The translations under genes were made by a program, and so were the position numbers. Shown here in pieces: positions 1 to 12,820 of a stretch of DNA of 60,000 nucleotides. Numbering within the stretch: position 1 is the first letter of the stretch; every line of letters begins with the position of its first letter. The DNA is from Owenia fusiformis (taxonomy: Eukaryota > Annelida > Polychaeta > Sabellida > Oweniidae): NCBI GenBank assembly GCA_903813345.2, contig CAIIXF020000007.1, forward strand, positions 32,601,564-32,661,563. The letters run 5' to 3'. The notes under the pieces are model-generated. The model was not told the DNA's origin, did not search any database, and worked only from the letters and a program-made list of their open reading frames with translations.

Positions 1-3000
1 TATGACTTGATTCACCTCCCCACATCCTTGGCATATGACTTGTTTCATCCTCCCCACATCCTGGCCATATGACTTGATTCACCTCCCGACATCCTTGGCA
101 TATGACTTGTTTCACCCTTCCCACATCCTTGGCATATGACTTGTTTCACCCTTCCCACATCCTTGGCATATGGCTTGATTCACCCTCCCCACATCCTCGG
201 CATATGACTTGTTTCATCCTCCCCACATCCTTGGCATATGGCTTGATTCACCCTCCCCACATCCTTTGCATATGACTTGATTCACCTCCCCTCATCCTGG
301 CCATATGACTTGATTCACCTCCCGACATCCTTGGCATATGACTTGTTTCACCCTTCCCACATCCTTGGCATATGACTTGTTTCATCCTCCCCACATCCTT
401 GGCATATGGCTTGATTCACCCTCCCCACATCCTCGGCATATGACTTGTTTCATCCTCCCCACATCCTTGGCATATGGCTTGATTCACCCTCCCCACATCC
501 TTGGCATATGACTTGATTCACCTCCCCTCATCCTGGGCATATGACTTGTTTCACTGTCCCTACATCCTTGGCATATGACTTGATTCACCCTCCCCACATC
601 CTTGGCATATGACTTGTTTCACCCTCCCCACATCCTTGGCATATGGCTTGATTCACCCTCCCCACATCCTGGGCATATGACTTGATTCACCATCCCCTCA
701 TCCTGGGCATATGACTTGTTTCACCCTCCCCACATCCTGGGCATATGACTTGTTTCACCCTCCCCACATCCTTGGCATATGACTTGTTTCATCCTCCCCA
801 CATCCTTGGCATATGGCTTGTTTCATCCTCCCCACATCCTGGGCATATGACTTGATTCACCCTCCCCACATCCTGGGCATATGACTTGTTTCATCCTCCC
901 CACATCCTTGGCATATGGCTTGATTCACCCTCCCCACATCCTCGGCATATGACTTGTTTCATCCTCCCCACATCCTTGGCATATGGCTTGATTCACCCTC
1001 CCCACATCCTTGGCATATGACTTGTTTCACCGTCCCCACATCCTGGGCATATGACTTGTTTCACCCTCCCCACATCCTTGGCATATGACTTGTTTCATCC
1101 TCCCAACATCCTTGGCACATGACTTGATTCACCCTCCCCCCATCTTAGGCATATAAATTGTTTCACCCCCTCCCATCCTGGGCATATGACTTGATTCACC
1201 CTCCCCACATCCTTGGCATATGACTTGTTTCACCCTCCCCACATCCTTGGCATATGACTTGATTCACCTCCCCACATCCTTGGCATATGACTTGATTCAC
1301 CCTCCCCACATCCTTGGCATATGACTTGTTTCATCCTCCCCACATCCTTGGCATATGACTTGTTTCACCCTCCCCACATCCTGGGCATATGACTTGATTC
1401 ACCCTCCCCACATCCTTGGCATATGACTTGTTTCATCCTCCCCACATCCTGGGCATATGACTTGATTCACCTCCCCTCATCCTGGGCATATGACTTTATT
1501 CACCCTCCCCACATCCTTGGCATATGACTTGTTTCATCCTCCCCACATCCTTGGCATATGACTTGATTCACCCTCCCCACATCCTTGGCATATGACTTGT
1601 TTCATCCTCCCCACATCCTTGGCATATGACTTGTTTCACCCTCCCCACATCCTGGGCATATGACTTGATTCACCCTCCCCACATCCTTGGCATATGGCTT
1701 GATTCACCCTCCCCACATCCTTGGCATATGACTTGATTCACCTCCCCTCATCCTGGGCATATGACTTGATTCACCATCCCCTCATCCTGGGCATATGACT
1801 TGTTTCACCCTCCCCACATCCTGGGCATATGACTTGTTTCACCCTCCCCACATCCTTGGCATATGACTTGTTTCATCCTCCCCACATCCTTGGCATATGG
1901 CTTGTTTCATCCTCCCCACATCCTGGGCATATGACTTGATTCACCCTCCCCACATCCTGGGCATATGACTTGTTTCACCGTCCCCACATCCTGGGCATAT
2001 GACTTGTTTCACCCTCCCCACATCCTTGGCATATGACTTGTTTCATCCTCCCCACATCCTTGGCACATGACTTGATTCACCCTCCCCCCATCTTAGGCAT
2101 ATAAATTGTTTCACCCCCTCCCATCCTGGGCATATGACTTGATTCACCCTCCCCACATCCTTGGCATATGACTTGTTTCACCCTCCCCACATCCTTGGCA
2201 TATGACTTGATTCACCTCCCCACATCCTTGGCATATGACTTGATTCACCCTCCCCACATCCTTGGCATATGACTTGTTTCATCCTCCCCACATCCTTGGC
2301 ATATGACTTGTTTCACCCTCCCCACATCCTGGGCATATGACTTGATTCACCCTCCCCACATCCTTGGCATATGACTTGTTTCATCCTCCCCACATCCTGG
2401 GCATATGACTTGATTCACCTCCCCTCATCCTGGGCATATGACTTTATTCACCCTCCCCACATCCTTGGCATATGACTTGTTTCATCCTCCCCACATCCTT
2501 GGCATATGACTTGATTCACCCTCCCCACATCCTTGGCATATGACTTGTTTCATCCTCCCCACATCCTTGGCATATGACTTGTTTCACCCTCCCCACATCC
2601 TGGGCATATGACTTGATTCACCCTCCCCACATCCTTGGCATATGGCTTGATTCACCCTCCCCACATCCTTGGCATATGACTTGATTCACCTCCCCTCATC
2701 CTGGGCATATGACTTGATTCACCATCCCCACATCCTGGGCATATGACTTGATTCACCCTTCCCACATCCTTGGCATATGACTTGTTTCATCCTCCCCACA
2801 TCCTTGGCATATGGCTTGATTCACCCTCCCCACATCCTTGGCATATGACTTGTTTCACCCTCCCCACATCCTGGGCATATGACTTGATTCACCCTCCTCA
2901 CATCCTTGGCATATGACTTGTTTCATCCTCCCCACATCCTTGGCATATGACTTGTTTCACCCTCCCCACATCCTTGGCATATGACTTGTTTCACCCTCCC

Positions 3001-3940
3001 CACATCCTTGGCATATGGCTTGATTCACCCTCCCCACATCCTGGGCATATGACTTGATTCACCCTCCCCACATCCTGGGCATATGACTTGATTCACCCTC
3101 CCCACATCCTTAGCATATGACTTGTTTCACTGTCCCTACATCCTTGGCATATGACTTGATTCACCCTCCCCACATCCTTGGCATATGACTTGTTTCATCC
3201 TCCCCACATCCTTGGCATATGACTTGTTTCACCCTCCCCACATCCTTGGCATATGACTTGTTTCACCCTCCCCACATCCTTGGCATATGGCTTGATTCAC
3301 CCTCCCCACATCCTGGGCATATGACATGTTTCATCCTCCCCACATCCTTGGCATATGACTTATTTCATCCTCCCCACATCCTTGGCATATGGCTTGATCA
3401 CCTCCCCACATCCTTGGCATATGGCTTGATTCACCCTCCCCACATCCTTGGCATATGACTTGATTCACCCTCCCCACATCCTTGGCATATGACTTGTTTC
3501 ATCCTCCCCACATCCTTGGCATATGACTTGTTTCACCCTCCCCACATCCTTGGCATATGACTTGTTTCACCCTCCCCCATCCTGGGCATATGGCTTGATT
3601 CACCCTCCCCACATCCTTGGCATATGACTTTTTCACCCTCCCCACATCCTTGGCATATGACTTGTTTCATCCTCCCCACATCCTTGGCATATGACTTGTT
3701 TCACCCTCCCCACATCCTTGGCATATGGCTTGATTCACCCTCCCCACATCCTGGGCATATGACTTGTTTCACCCTTCCGTCATCATGGGCATATGACTTG
3801 TTTCACCTTCTCCCAACCTGGGTATATGACTTTATTCACCCTTCCGTCATCATGGGCATATGACTTGTTTCACCTTCTCCCAACCTGGGTATATGACTTG
3901 TTTCACCCTCTCTCCATCCTGGGTTTATGTCTTGTTTGTT
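1..3940. repeat. 34-bp satellite array (left edge truncated by window)
   Basis: A 34-bp unit is repeated head to tail from the first base. Each unit reads roughly tatgacttgtttcaccctcc followed by ccacatccttggca. Units vary at fixed positions: gactt/ggctt, gattcacc/tttcatcc, and ccttggc/cctgggc/cctcggc. The array decays after about 3770, where units carry gtcatcatgggc and caacctgggt, and it ends near 3940. Short open frames at 3219-3458 and 3624-3863 are by-products of the repeat. No spacer-like unique sequence separates the units, so this is a satellite and not a CRISPR array. The left boundary lies outside the window. Confidence 0.97.
691..2722. repeat. Higher-order duplication inside the 34-bp satellite
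   Basis: Two neighbouring blocks share the same ordered series of variant units. The rare variant 'ataaattgtttcacccc' occurs at about 1153 and again at 2101, 948 bp apart, and flanking units match in order on both sides. Block A (about 691-1774) carries four extra units (136 bp) absent from block B (about 1775-2722), so the offset is 1084 bp at the left edge and 948 bp further right. This is a recent segmental duplication by unequal exchange followed by a four-unit gain or loss. Confidence 0.85.
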
Positions 3941-6873
3941 TCTTTGAGCATGATTCTTAGGTGTAATCCTTTGTAAAGTTTGAATTGTTTACAATATGAC
4001 TGATTGATCTTAGGAGAAAGATGTGCTTATTTTACTTTCTTCTTCACCCAAGATTCAATCTTGTTGCATGAATTATTATGAATCATACACTATGCAATAG
4101 TTTGATTTTGCTTCTTTACGCGTGGAATTTAAAGAGAGCTCATTCTACAATGTGCTAAGCTCTGACAAGTTGTTAAAAATAATCAAGGATTTCCGAATCT
4201 ACACAATAGTTAAAATCATCTTCCTTTACCACAAAATTATCATTGGACACATTGTCCAACACTAAGAATAAGACATCAATGAAAGCATTATCAGATATTG
4301 TTATCTGTCAAGGAAGAGAAGAAGCAGTTAATGCAGGTTTAATTATATGAACTCCAGTCCTTATAGACAACCCTAATCTGTTTCAGGTAACCTGATTGCT
4401 ATATGGTGGGACTAATGCAGATGGATAAAGACATTACCAATCTTTCTCTGCAATATTCAAAGATTTGGATTTTACAAATTATTTTCCTGGATTTCTAAAC
4501 TTCTTGGATATAACTTAAATTTTAGCAGGAGGAGATATAAATAACATATATTAATATGGCAGAGGTTGAAAATTGTGAGATGCTAACTTTTTGCAAGGGA
4601 ATATAGAGGCAGATATGGATAAAGACATTAGTTACTGATTGATTGCCTAGTAAGACTGGGAGTCTCTCAACTTTGTGAGCATGATTTAGGAAAGTAAATA
4701 GTACACTCCAAAAGTCATATTCAGGTTAAAGCTTAGCCAATCAGGGCTTAGAGAGTTATCGGCCTAATCAGTGAAGTTTTTATGCAAATGGAGCCGAATC
4801 AGTAGCAGGCTAGCAAACTTTAACATGCAATGTAAACTGAACCAAAAACATTAGGAAACATATGACTGATGTATGCAGCTGAGACAGGAACACCACAGGG
4901 GTAAGGATCACCCCAAGGATCACCCACAGGACAGGATATGAGGACACCCGGAGACTTTATATCGCTGGTTACGCTATGGAGCCTTATATTGCGCTTAACT
5001 ACAGGTGAGTGCTTTATAAAGAGCTCTTCAATATTGTATGTTTTTCTTTCAAAGGGTGCACACATGCTTGAATGATACCTATTGAAACACATAGAAAATT
5101 GAATATAAATATAGACCAAAGGGGATGTTTAAATCTGTTTGATCTATCAAGACTCTCATCTGGATTTCTGGGCTCCTTTTGTTTATATTAATCTAAACAA
5201 TTGGATTTGAATTAAGTTGGGTTTTTATTAGTTATATTTTAGTCTATGTTGCTATATTCAAGTTCAAATAGACATCAAGCTGAGATAGTTTTATTTGTCC
5301 AAATCCCTTGCTGGATAAAACCAAAATGCTCAAACAAAAACTTATTCTACATGAAAAAAATAAGAACTTCCTATCTCAATGTAAGAAAACTATCACATTT
5401 TATTAGAATTAGAATTTCATTGATGGGAAATAATTAGAAAAAATTAGAGAATCTGAATGTATTGCAAGGACATTGGCTTGTGATGTACATCAATGTACAT
5501 TGTTTGTCAATGGGAGGCATACTTCAAAAAATTATAAATTAAACATAATTGCCTTCTTACATTGTCCAGAATGTCACAGCACATGTTATGTTTCTGTATG
5601 AATCCTATTGCTTTATTGAACATTTTAAAACCCAGGACACCTACATAACATGAAAGGTTATATATCTGCGCTTTTCTAGGTTCCTGTCAGCAAAATTTAC
5701 AAAAGCACTCAATATAAAAATCTCAACTTTAAGTATGTCAGTTTTAGTACTGACAATAGGACATACTGATTTGTTTGTTATTAATTTTTAGTTCTTATAC
5801 ATTTAACAGACAAAATGTCAATTATTAATGTCTCATGACTACTAGGTTTCAATTAATAATTTGTTTTGGCTACTTCATGATCTATTATTGATGAAATTGA
5901 CTGGAACCCTAGCCTTGTTACTTAACCAACTTTTTCCAATAACATTGTTCAGTGGTTTGCACATTAACTCAGTACATAAATAGACATAAAATGTGTTTCA
6001 GCCAACAGTTAATAGAAATCTAAGAAAATGTTTCAATTGTGGTGTTATTTGATCATTAAGCTTGGCTATTATTTACATCAAATAATTAAACAATTAGCCA
6101 TCGTTAATTGCATAAATTATGCAAGGATTATGTTACTCTGCTTAGAGTTTTGTGGAAAACTGAACCCCCCTTGTCAAAGCCCTAATTAATCAACTCCTAG
6201 TTTGTTAAGTTGAGTCATTTCACTAATGAGCATTACCTCACAGCACAGTCACAACTCTTCAGAGACCCCTATATGTTGCTACCCATATCTTCATTGGTTC
6301 AACTGTAATAAGTTATAGGATATAAATTGTTTGTTTGTTCATTTGGAGAGACAATGTGATGATGCATAGAGCTAGTGAAATAGCCACATCAAGAACATGT
6401 CCTTGATAAAATTACAAGGATTGAAACCTTAATAGAATATACAGTTGAGACTTTCCAACAGAGCACTGTTATTAATCAATTTGAGATAATCTAGCCATTG
6501 TGGGTTTGGGAGCCCCTACATTCTTTTATAAGCAGTCCAAGAGGGACTGATAAATCAGAATGTTTGCTACCCCTGTTACCAATGGGCATTATGATATCTG
6601 TATTATAACTATATGAAGTTGAAAAGAGTGAATGTGCTTAATAATATGGGCCAGGTTGAAAGTTTTCATGGCATGCTCTTTTGACTGATAAGGTTATTGC
6701 TTGATGGGCTTTTCCCCTCATTCTTTCTGTTTGGGTTGTTTTGTGGTTGTACAAGACATTTTACCTACATGCTCTATCCATATAGCCTTTGATGACATGA
6801 ATTAAAGTAACGTTTTCGTAAAATTAGTGTTCTCGTATTATAATGATTTCAGTTCTTCTTGGAACTTTTAATA
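3941..6873. other. AT-rich stretch, no gene recognised
   Basis: I see no convincing exon, transposon terminus or RNA gene here. A 99-codon open frame on the minus strand (4820-5119) overlaps the only GC-richer patch (about 4885-5000), but its product matches no family I know and it has no repeat or domain pattern. Confidence 0.6.
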
Positions 6874-7374
6874 ATGTAATTGTAATAATGATACAATCAT
6901 GCATGTACCTTTTCATCTCATATAAACAATTGCAATAATTATATAATCATGCTTGTGCCTTTTTATCTCATCAAAACAATTGCAATAATGATAGAATCAT
7001 GCATGTGCCTTTTCATCTCATATAAACAATTGCAATAATGATACAATCATGCATGTGCCTTTTCATCTCATATAAACAATTGCAATAATGATACAATAAT
7101 GCATGTGCCTTTTCATCTCATATAAACAATTGCAATAATGATACAATCATGCATGTGCCTTTTACCTCATATATAAACAATTGCAATAATGATACAGTCA
7201 TGTATGTGCCTTTTCATCTCATATATATAAACAATTGCAATAATGATACAATCATGCATGTGCCTTTTACCTCATATAAACAATTGCAATAATGATACAG
7301 TCATGTATGTGCCTTTTATCTCATATAAACAATTGCAATAATGATACAATCATGCGTGTGCCTTTTCATCTCAT
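6874..7374. repeat. 50-bp minisatellite, about 10 copies
   Basis: The unit is about 50 bp: aaacaattgcaataatgata, then caatcatgcatgtgcctttt, then catctcatat. Ten copies run in tandem. The first three are the most diverged; some later units gain a few extra 'at' or 'tata' dinucleotides at the junction. The period is not a multiple of three and no open frame crosses it. Confidence 0.95.
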
Positions 7375-8519
7375 GAAATATTCAGTATTTTAGAACCTTG
7401 GATAAGTGTTTTAAAATAATGGTTCTGTTGGAATATATCCTATGTGTTACCATTGTTATGTGCTGTGACTACTTTTTGCATGTGTTTTGTTATTTCATAG
7501 AGTCAATAAATGTCAAGCAAATTGATGCAGAGAAAGTAGCATTAGAGTAGAGGGAAAACATGTCATTCTGAAGGAGTTTAGCAGATAACCCCATGATCCA
7601 CTTGAAAAATGAGATTTATATGTTTTTGAAATTCAGTTACATGAGGATAATGAAGTTATGTGAAGTGGGCACTTGAATTCAAGATATGTTTTGGGGATTA
7701 GCCCTTAGTAAAAGATATCGATTTGTTTTTCTAACATTTCATTTATTATCTTTCATTAAAAAGTATGATATATTTAAATCACTTATCTGATGAAGCATAG
7801 TTTTAAATATATTATTTATTTATATGAAATTCAATTTTCTTCAAATTAAACTGTTGGTCTTTGGTAAAATTGGTCAAATGTATATTCCAGCTGCTAAGGG
7901 TTCAAGAGCCTAAATCCATCAAAATGTTTGGTCAGCTTAGTTTCTGGTTTGATTAAGTATGACATAAGCCATTATATTCTGGATAAAGCTCCTGTGAACC
8001 AACTAGCCTTTTAGCCTAGTTGACTTTGCTCAGAAGATTTATGATATTTTCATTATACCTTAACTAAAACTTTAGCAATTTTCTCATGAAATGACTCTCA
8101 GAAAAAAGTTTTCGATTATATTAAAAAATTCTACATATATGATACAATCATTATTCTTCTTCTTTATTTATTATTATTTAAAGCATAAGTTTTTGATGTC
8201 TTAGAATATTAGAAAATGGAAACTTGTCAGATTTCCTAGAAAGGACTGACTTTTGGGGGAGCTGTCAAACTGTCAAAACTGTCCAATGTGAATATTCTAG
8301 CATTGTTTGTTACATAGTGTGACAAAAATCACTTAGGAACAGTCCTCGTTTGATTTGCTTCAATTTGACAGGATCTGATATTGATTTGACATAGTGCAAA
8401 ATCAATTTGTTTAAGTCCATGACCAATTAGGTCTTTGGTCATCACCAAGCACTGAGGTTGATGTACATGTATATGCAACTTGATATTTCATATATCCTCC
8501 CTCACTCCTGATATTGATA
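7375..8519. other. AT-rich stretch, nothing recognised
   Basis: No exon, RNA gene or transposon end could be supported in either strand. Confidence 0.6.
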
Positions 8520-8645
8520 TCCTATGATTTATGAGTGATATGATTTTTATCCACGAACAGATACACTTCAGTAGCTCATGGATACATATCAATGATCATG
8601 AGTGGATTAGAATAATACCATGAGAAAAATTGTATACATAGGATG
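8520..8645. repeat. Decayed palindromic (foldback) element
   Basis: The segment starts tcctatgatttatgagtgat and ends with a weaker inverted copy that closes on catagga. It is clearly related to the better preserved palindrome at 9102-9233: both have tatgatttttatcca in the left arm and gagtggatta in the right arm. It is probably an older copy of the same MITE. No target-site duplication could be defined. Confidence 0.45.
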
Positions 8646-9101
8646 TTCTCTTTTCATAGTTATAAAGTGTACTTGTCAAGTTCTTCAACTCTAATTATCC
8701 ACAAGAAAAAGATAACAATGTGTAAATATCATGTTAACACTTTTATAAAAACCGTTATACGCTAACACACAATATTTTACAACTAAATAAATGAATAGAT
8801 CAGTCAAAAGTAAATAGTTAACAGTTTATTGTCATCAACGATTGTGATTATTCATCATAAGATTCTTCAAAATCACCTGAAATTAAAATATTATATTTAA
8901 CTCAAATTTCTCGGAATACTCGGCCATACCTGTCATCCTTGTTTTGAGTCAAGTAGTGAAAATCCATATTCCATATGATATGGCGCCGTATTCTATGGTC
9001 GTATTTGATGGTTTAGTGAAAATATGTCAAAACATCATATTTTACCCCTGATTACAAAAATACGATATTTTGACATGATGACATTGAATATATAGAGAAT
9101 A

Positions 9102-9233
9102 TCCTATTATTTATGAGTCATATGATTTTTATCCATGAATGGATATGATATCTGCACGAGCGAGCGTAACGAGAGAGTGTGGATATCAATATCCATGAGT
9201 GGATTAAAATCATATCACGAGTAAATCATAGGA
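9102..9233. repeat. Palindromic MITE, about 130 bp
   Basis: The left arm (tcctattatttatgagtcat and onward to gatatgatatc) is inverted at the right as gatatcaatatcc onward to gtaaatcatagga. The arms are about 50 bp each and enclose a short centre containing cgagcgagcgtaacgagag. This is a foldback element with no coding capacity. A related, more decayed copy lies about 580 bp upstream. Confidence 0.7.
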
Positions 9234-9424
9234 TGTTCTTTTTATTCCATAGAAGTCATCATCAGAATCGTCGGAAATTAAACCTGCACATTGCTCCAAA
9301 ACGCAATATGTTGACATATATTGTTTTTACATTTTTAAGCTCTAATATAAAGTTTATGTAAATAAAAATTGTTTTTTTCTGCGTTATATCAAAGAACAAT
9401 CATTTAGTTAAAAAAAAATAAAAA

Positions 9425-9495
9425 AGCAAATGCGGGATTCGAACCCGGGCCTCCCGCGTGCTAAGCGATAATTGTACCCCTTGACCACCGTGTCT
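9425..9495 (-). tRNA. tRNA-like sequence, probably a pseudogene or SINE head (anticodon AGC)
   Basis: On the minus strand there is a good B box (GGTTCGAATCC) and an A-box-like TGGTCAAGGGG. The anticodon arm has a seven-base TTAGCAC loop, giving AGC (alanine), with four of five stem pairs. The D-arm also resembles tRNA-Pro. The candidate acceptor arms (AGACACG and ATTTGCT) pair at only about three of seven positions, and the T stem has a mismatch, so a functional tRNA is unlikely. A pseudogene or the RNA polymerase III head of a tRNA-derived SINE is more plausible. The A-rich run at about 9410-9424 lies just 3' of it, as in a SINE, but no repeated body was identified. Confidence 0.5.
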
Positions 9496-10065
9496 TTATA
9501 ACAGGTGCAGGTAATTAAACGCTACTTATTTTGAATGCTATGATTCGGAAGTGACGTCACGTTATTCATTTAGAACCCTTTCCAAAATCATATCGTCGGC
9601 GCCGATCGAAGCAATTCAATGAATAATCTTTGAAATGACACATTTATCCTAAGTATTTCTACACAAGATTTGCCCCATTTGTTCATCATTCTATAATCTT
9701 TCATTAAGCTCAAAATGATAAAGTTCACCCCCGAAACAACCCAAGATTGCGTTTTGGAGCGATGTGCAGGTTTAAGTGATTTAATTCGAATTTTCCAAAC
9801 GATCCGGCGATGTTGACACTTAGCCTCGTTTTGAGTCTGAAGTAGCAAAAATCCATAATTCATTGCATATGGCGCCGTATCTCAAGGCTTAAACACCGTA
9901 TGCTATGGTTAAGTGAAAATTTGTCAAAAATATCATATTTTACCACTGATTACCAAAATACCATTTTTATTTTGACATGTTATCTTTCACTAATTTTATC
10001 TGATTTGGCAAGGAACATTGAAAATAGTAGATAACAGTGACTGTATCTGTGTACACCATTCATTA

Positions 10066-12327
10066 TCTTAATGAACGAAATTCGGTAGGGATATAGTGAA
10101 GCCCTCCATCTGTCAATCAGTCTGTCCATCCGTCAGTCCGTTTGTCTGTCTACCCGGAAGATAACACAAATACTAGTAGACTGATTTTCTTTATATTTGA
10201 TTGAAAGATGCATATTCACCCTGGTATACCTTGACGGTTATGCCACCTCTGAAAACGAAGTTAGAATGCTACGTTCACTGATTTATCCAATAAAATAGCC
10301 ACGATGGAACAGAAAGCTAAGGTTGGTGCATTATTTTTTTACTACTGCGTATCAATGAAAGCATGAAGGATTTATGTAAGCGTCACATTCGATGCCTGGG
10401 GATAACATGAAATAAGCGAAAAACTGTCGAGTTTGAAATTCAAAACTACATAAAATTTAGTGAGGTCTATATGCAGTATGGCATGTGATTTTAGACAGTC
10501 GTATCTTTAACCATGAATACTTTCTGGGCATAAATACAGTGGTTTCTTTCAAGGGAAGTACCCATGATGATAAAAATATCAATCAAACAATTCGAAAAAT
10601 TATAAATAGGGACCCAATGTCCAACTTTTTTTCAAAATATTGAACCTATTTACTCAAAAGAGGATCTTCTTTATTTCTGTTTTTATTGCTTGAAAAGATT
10701 ATTCAACAAGGGGTCTAAAACTTCTCCAAAAGTAGAATGGTATTGAGTCTAGTTTTTTTTGAAGATATCAATTTTCGAGCACCAAAATTATGCTGAAAAC
10801 AATGGATAGCACGAGTTTTCCCTATGGACAACATGGGACATGTGGTTTTTAACTTTAGCGGATTTCTTCAGAAAGTGTTAATGTAGTGTAGAAGAAACTT
10901 TCGATATGTTTAAAATGAGAAAAACTAGATCCTCTTTTTAGAAAATGAGCCTACATTATTAAAAAAGTGCCAAGGTGGGGTCCTAATCCATAATTTTTCA
11001 GAGAGTTAGATTGATATTTTACTATCATGGGGACTTCACTTGAAAGAAATTTAATAAAAACCACTCTATTGATGGCCAGAAAGTACCCATGGTAAAAGAT
11101 ATGACCATCTAAAATCACTTGCCATACTGTACATGGACCTTTGTTTATTTTCCCCATTAGGGCATGGTCTACATTGCCTAACCTTGGTGTATATACCTGT
11201 AACCTACATACAATCATACAAAGCCAATAGAGCATTGGAAACCACCTAATATGATCTACTCAAGCTATAATAATGTATTTTGAATTTTGGGTAACGCGAA
11301 AAATTGATGGACGGTTACGCGAACCTCGTTCATATATGAAACCCCGGTTCATTTCATATTGCTTGTGATCCAAAAGTGAAATGTTACTTGATATTTTTCA
11401 ACCAGATTTGATTTGAGTTCTGAAAACAAATATGGCAATTCAATATTCCATTTCTTTCCCGCTATTACAATAACATGGAGAGAGACTATCAGAACTAGTC
11501 TTGACAGGTGTACATGCACTTAACCGTCCGCTAAATATCTAATATACAACTAATACGTTACCATCCATAAAAAAATCATGCAATTCATACGCAGTCGTCC
11601 AGCGACCTTGCAATTGATACCTTATTATTAACAATATACACCATATTCCTGAACTGGATTTGTCATATTATGGCTTCATACACAGTTTACTCACAGTAAG
11701 TAATTTAGGTTCTGAGGCACATATACTGAGAAAACACGAGAATGGACTAAAAATTATGAACTTGGATATCTCAGCCAGTAGGTTTACAGCTTTTATTCTG
11801 CTTCTCGTAGATCAAACGACAGATAAACTCAGTCTTTATAACCATCCATATATACGTCACCGAATGGAACTAGTTTAAAAGGAAATCCTATCTGTGAATC
11901 TTGCCCACAGGTGAGAAAGAGGACATGCTGTCTTTCCCATCTGCCATTTTTTGTTATCGTTACTGCAAAATTTTGCAAATCGCCTTGACGTAACAGTTAT
12001 GGTATACCAGGGTGATATTGGTGAATAGTTTCACATAACAAAAAATTTTCAAGATGGCCACTGATTGGCGGGGTAAATTTTAAGTTTTTCATTGTAAACC
12101 AAATTAATGAATATTGTTGTTTCAAATTTTGGTAGTATATTCACAACATCTAAAGTTGATTAGCGCTTAAATCGGTGGAAATTTAGATATGTCTCTTATA
12201 TATTTCTTTTAATATCTACCAATTTTAATCAAGGGTAAATATAAATGGTAAATATTACATTGTGACATATACAGATTAATGAACATGGTGTTGGTTGTTG
12301 GTACTCCATGGAGTTGCCTATTTCTAG
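10066..12327 (+). mobile_element. Helitron-like element, copy 1 (split by a foldback transposon)
   Basis: The 5' end follows an A and begins TC, then reads into a conserved 'gggatatag.gaagcc' block and a pyrimidine-rich tctgtccatccgtc tract. The 3' end has tactccatggagttgcc, an inverted-repeat hairpin, then CTAG followed by T. These are the terminal rules of Helitrons: 5' TC, 3' hairpin, CTRR, insertion between A and T. Removing the 1798-bp foldback at 10217-12014 and one copy of its TSD leaves about 459 bp, almost the length of copy 2 (15015-15455). No Rep/helicase coding region is present, so it is non-autonomous. Confidence 0.6.
10217..12014. mobile_element. 1.8-kb foldback DNA transposon, CAC ends, 5-bp TSD
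   Basis: The left terminus CACCCTGGTATACC is exactly inverted at the right end, and similarity continues (23 of the first 28 bases by my count). The flanking 5-bp TSD is atatt (10212-10216 and 12015-12019). Inside, a second inverted pair links about 10460-10690 with 10915-11150; for instance catgtgattttagacagtcg is inverted as the complement of gaccatctaaaatcacttgc. The whole element is therefore a giant hairpin with diverged arms. No transposase-like frame is visible; the short frames at 10951-11235 (-) and 11660-11878 (+) lie in the arms. It inserted into Helitron-like copy 1. Confidence 0.8.
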
Positions 12328-12820
12328 TTTTTAATATTCTTTAAAGTCCTTTTGTTTAGATTTGCAATTATGATCTCAGGTGTTTTCACCCAGTTCAAGA
12401 CTCTTAGGTGCTCAAGCCCCTTGGCCGTCAGGCAGGCTTCCAGACTCAACTAAGGATCCCAGAGTGCATGCCCGATCTACAGATTTCTGTCTCTATTGTC
12501 ATTAGATCATATTGAAACAGGAGCCGATAAGATTTCAGGAATTGTATTAATCTCTTTGATAGCAATCTTATAAGTAACATATTTATTCATTAAGCTTGAC
12601 TTAGCTAAATTGGCAGGAGTTCACTTTGAGGACTTACCTTCTATGCTAATATACAACTGGAATAACCTTATTATTATTGATAATAATAAAAGTATTCAAT
12701 ATAATATAATTTCTTCTCACTGATATGTCTCTATCATTGATTTTCCTCGTACCTTTCTATTTTATGATCTGTTATAAGCAACATAAAATGTGATTATTAT
12801 TTTATTGGATTGAGATGCAG
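12328..12820. other. AT-rich stretch upstream of the repeat-coding exon
   Basis: Nothing recognisable is present before the possible splice acceptor near 12819-12820 (tttattggattgagatgcag). Confidence 0.5.

Larger units (their letters stand above)
8941..9990. repeat. Duplicated segment, copies about 890 bp apart
   Basis: Segment 8941-9083 (cgtttt-like start, then aatccatattccat, atggcgccgta, gtcaaaacatcatattttac, tacgatattttgacatg) reappears in the same order and orientation at about 9827-9983, with small insertions. In addition cctgcacattgctccaaaac at about 9283 is present inverted near 9745-9770 (gttttggagcgatgtgcagg). This looks like a composite or internally rearranged mobile element surrounding the tRNA-like sequence at 9425. 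No outer termini were identified. Confidence 0.5.

Noticed and set aside
1-3940. Regular repeats suggesting a CRISPR array or a repeat protein gene
   Set aside because: The units abut with no unique spacers, the DNA is eukaryotic, and the open frames break within a few units.
4820-5119. 99-codon minus-strand frame with a GC-richer part
   Set aside because: No recognisable domain, no splice evidence, and composition can explain it.
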